Of a stretch of DNA of 64,000 bases, positions 63,872-64,000 are shown one piece after another. The DNA comes from G963674955 sp963674955. Lineage in GTDB: Bacteria > Desulfobacterota > Desulfovibrionia > Desulfovibrionales > Desulfovibrionaceae. The stretch lies in assembly GCA_963674955.2 (NCBI GenBank), contig CAXXKR010000004.1, positions 1,612,001 to 1,676,000 on the forward strand, given 5' to 3'. The notes beneath the pieces were generated by a model. That model saw nothing but the letters and a program-made list of their open reading frames with translations. It ran no database searches and had not been told where the DNA came from. Numbering within the stretch: position 1 is the first letter of the stretch; each line of letters starts with the position of its first letter. The position numbers were made by a program, and so were the translations under genes.

Positions 63872-64000
63872 CTATTTGGCTGACGACAGCCGCAGGTAAA
63901 GTTCCTCGTATTGCCGGGCCACCTCGTCCCAATCGAAATCCCTGGCGTGTTCGCGCCCTTTGGCCGCCAGCTCAAGCCGCGCCTTTTCGTCGCTCATGAG
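63872..64000 (-). CDS. C-terminal end of a GT4-type glycosyltransferase (partial)
   Basis: The last 42 residues before the TAG stop at 63872-63874 read DEKARLELAAKGREHARDF, DWDEVARQYEELYLRLSSAK. This is the normal end of a GT4/GT1 enzyme (RxxLxxxGREHAxxFDWDxVAxxYExLY). The rest lies outside the window. It would precede the msbA-like gene in the same minus-strand unit. Confidence 0.72.
   Translation of the reverse strand, partial: LMSDEKARLELAAKGREHARDFDWDEVARQYEELYLRLSSAK

Noticed and set aside
1..64000. CRISPR arrays, tRNA, rRNA, riboswitches
   Set aside because: No regularly spaced repeats, no cloverleaf-like sequence and no known riboswitch core was noticed on reading; small ncRNA cannot be excluded without covariance-model searches.

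Overview
This 64 kb window is one long surface-glycan (flagellin-glycan and/or O-antigen/capsule) biosynthesis island. The GC-rich coding style, the sigma-54 activator at the left edge, the duplicated nonulosonate (sialic-acid-like) genes and an MsbA-type exporter at the right edge fit a Gram-negative bacterium. A Desulfovibrio-like deltaproteobacterium is my best guess, from general protein style only. I see no rRNA, tRNA, CRISPR array or prophage.

Layout: (1) 1-926, the C-terminal part of a sigma-54 activator. (2) 1035-13809, a legionaminic-acid-type pathway: LegC, NeuC/LegG, LegI, PtmE, PtmF, LegF/PtmB and PtmA, in the order neuC-legI-ptmE-ptmF-ptmB-ptmA known from Campylobacter. The middle of it (about 2190-10311) is strikingly AT-rich and carries a dead IS3-family element. 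(3) 13910-21863, a MurG-like glycosyltransferase, GtrA, ChbG deacetylase, methyltransferases, a hexapeptide acyltransferase, a GT-C membrane protein and a frameshifted LegB. (4) 21894-24022, an AT-rich sulfotransferase and a broken surface-carbohydrate gene. (5) 24354-27354, a nest of IS1182-like, IS3 and IS1595-like elements. (6) 27723-32088, an AT-rich cassette of AAC(3)-like acyltransferase, VOC protein, AMP-ligase, acyl carrier protein and a tandem flavodoxin oxidoreductase. (7) 32693-40370, a second nonulosonate-type locus (Gfo/Idh, NeuB-cupin fusion, HAD, carbamoyltransferase, NeuA-type cytidylyltransferase, transferase). (8) 40473-51622, C-methyltransferase, two Gmd-like SDRs, a GT2-methyltransferase fusion, flippase-like and GT-C-like membrane proteins, GT4 and GT9. 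(9) 61312-51585 on the minus strand, an eleven-gene operon: HpcH/HpaI aldolase, KdsB-type CMP-transferase, Gfo/Idh, GmhA-like isomerase, 2-hydroxyacid dehydrogenase, cyclase, HAD, HisC-like aminotransferase, GNAT, radical SAM and a transferase-like protein. (10) 61928-64000, MsbA-type ABC exporter and the end of a GT4 gene.

Together the genes appear to make at least three activated acidic sugars (a CMP-legionaminic-like sugar, a second nonulosonate, and a KDO-like ulosonate made with a pyruvate aldolase), decorate them (methyl, carbamoyl, sulfate, acyl), and assemble and export the glycan. The least familiar parts are the acyl-carrier cassette (6) and the aldolase/KdsB operon (9). At least six coding regions, one of them inside an IS, are each broken by what looks like a single-base indel, several in homopolymers. 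Sequencing error or phase variation must be settled before any of them is called a pseudogene.
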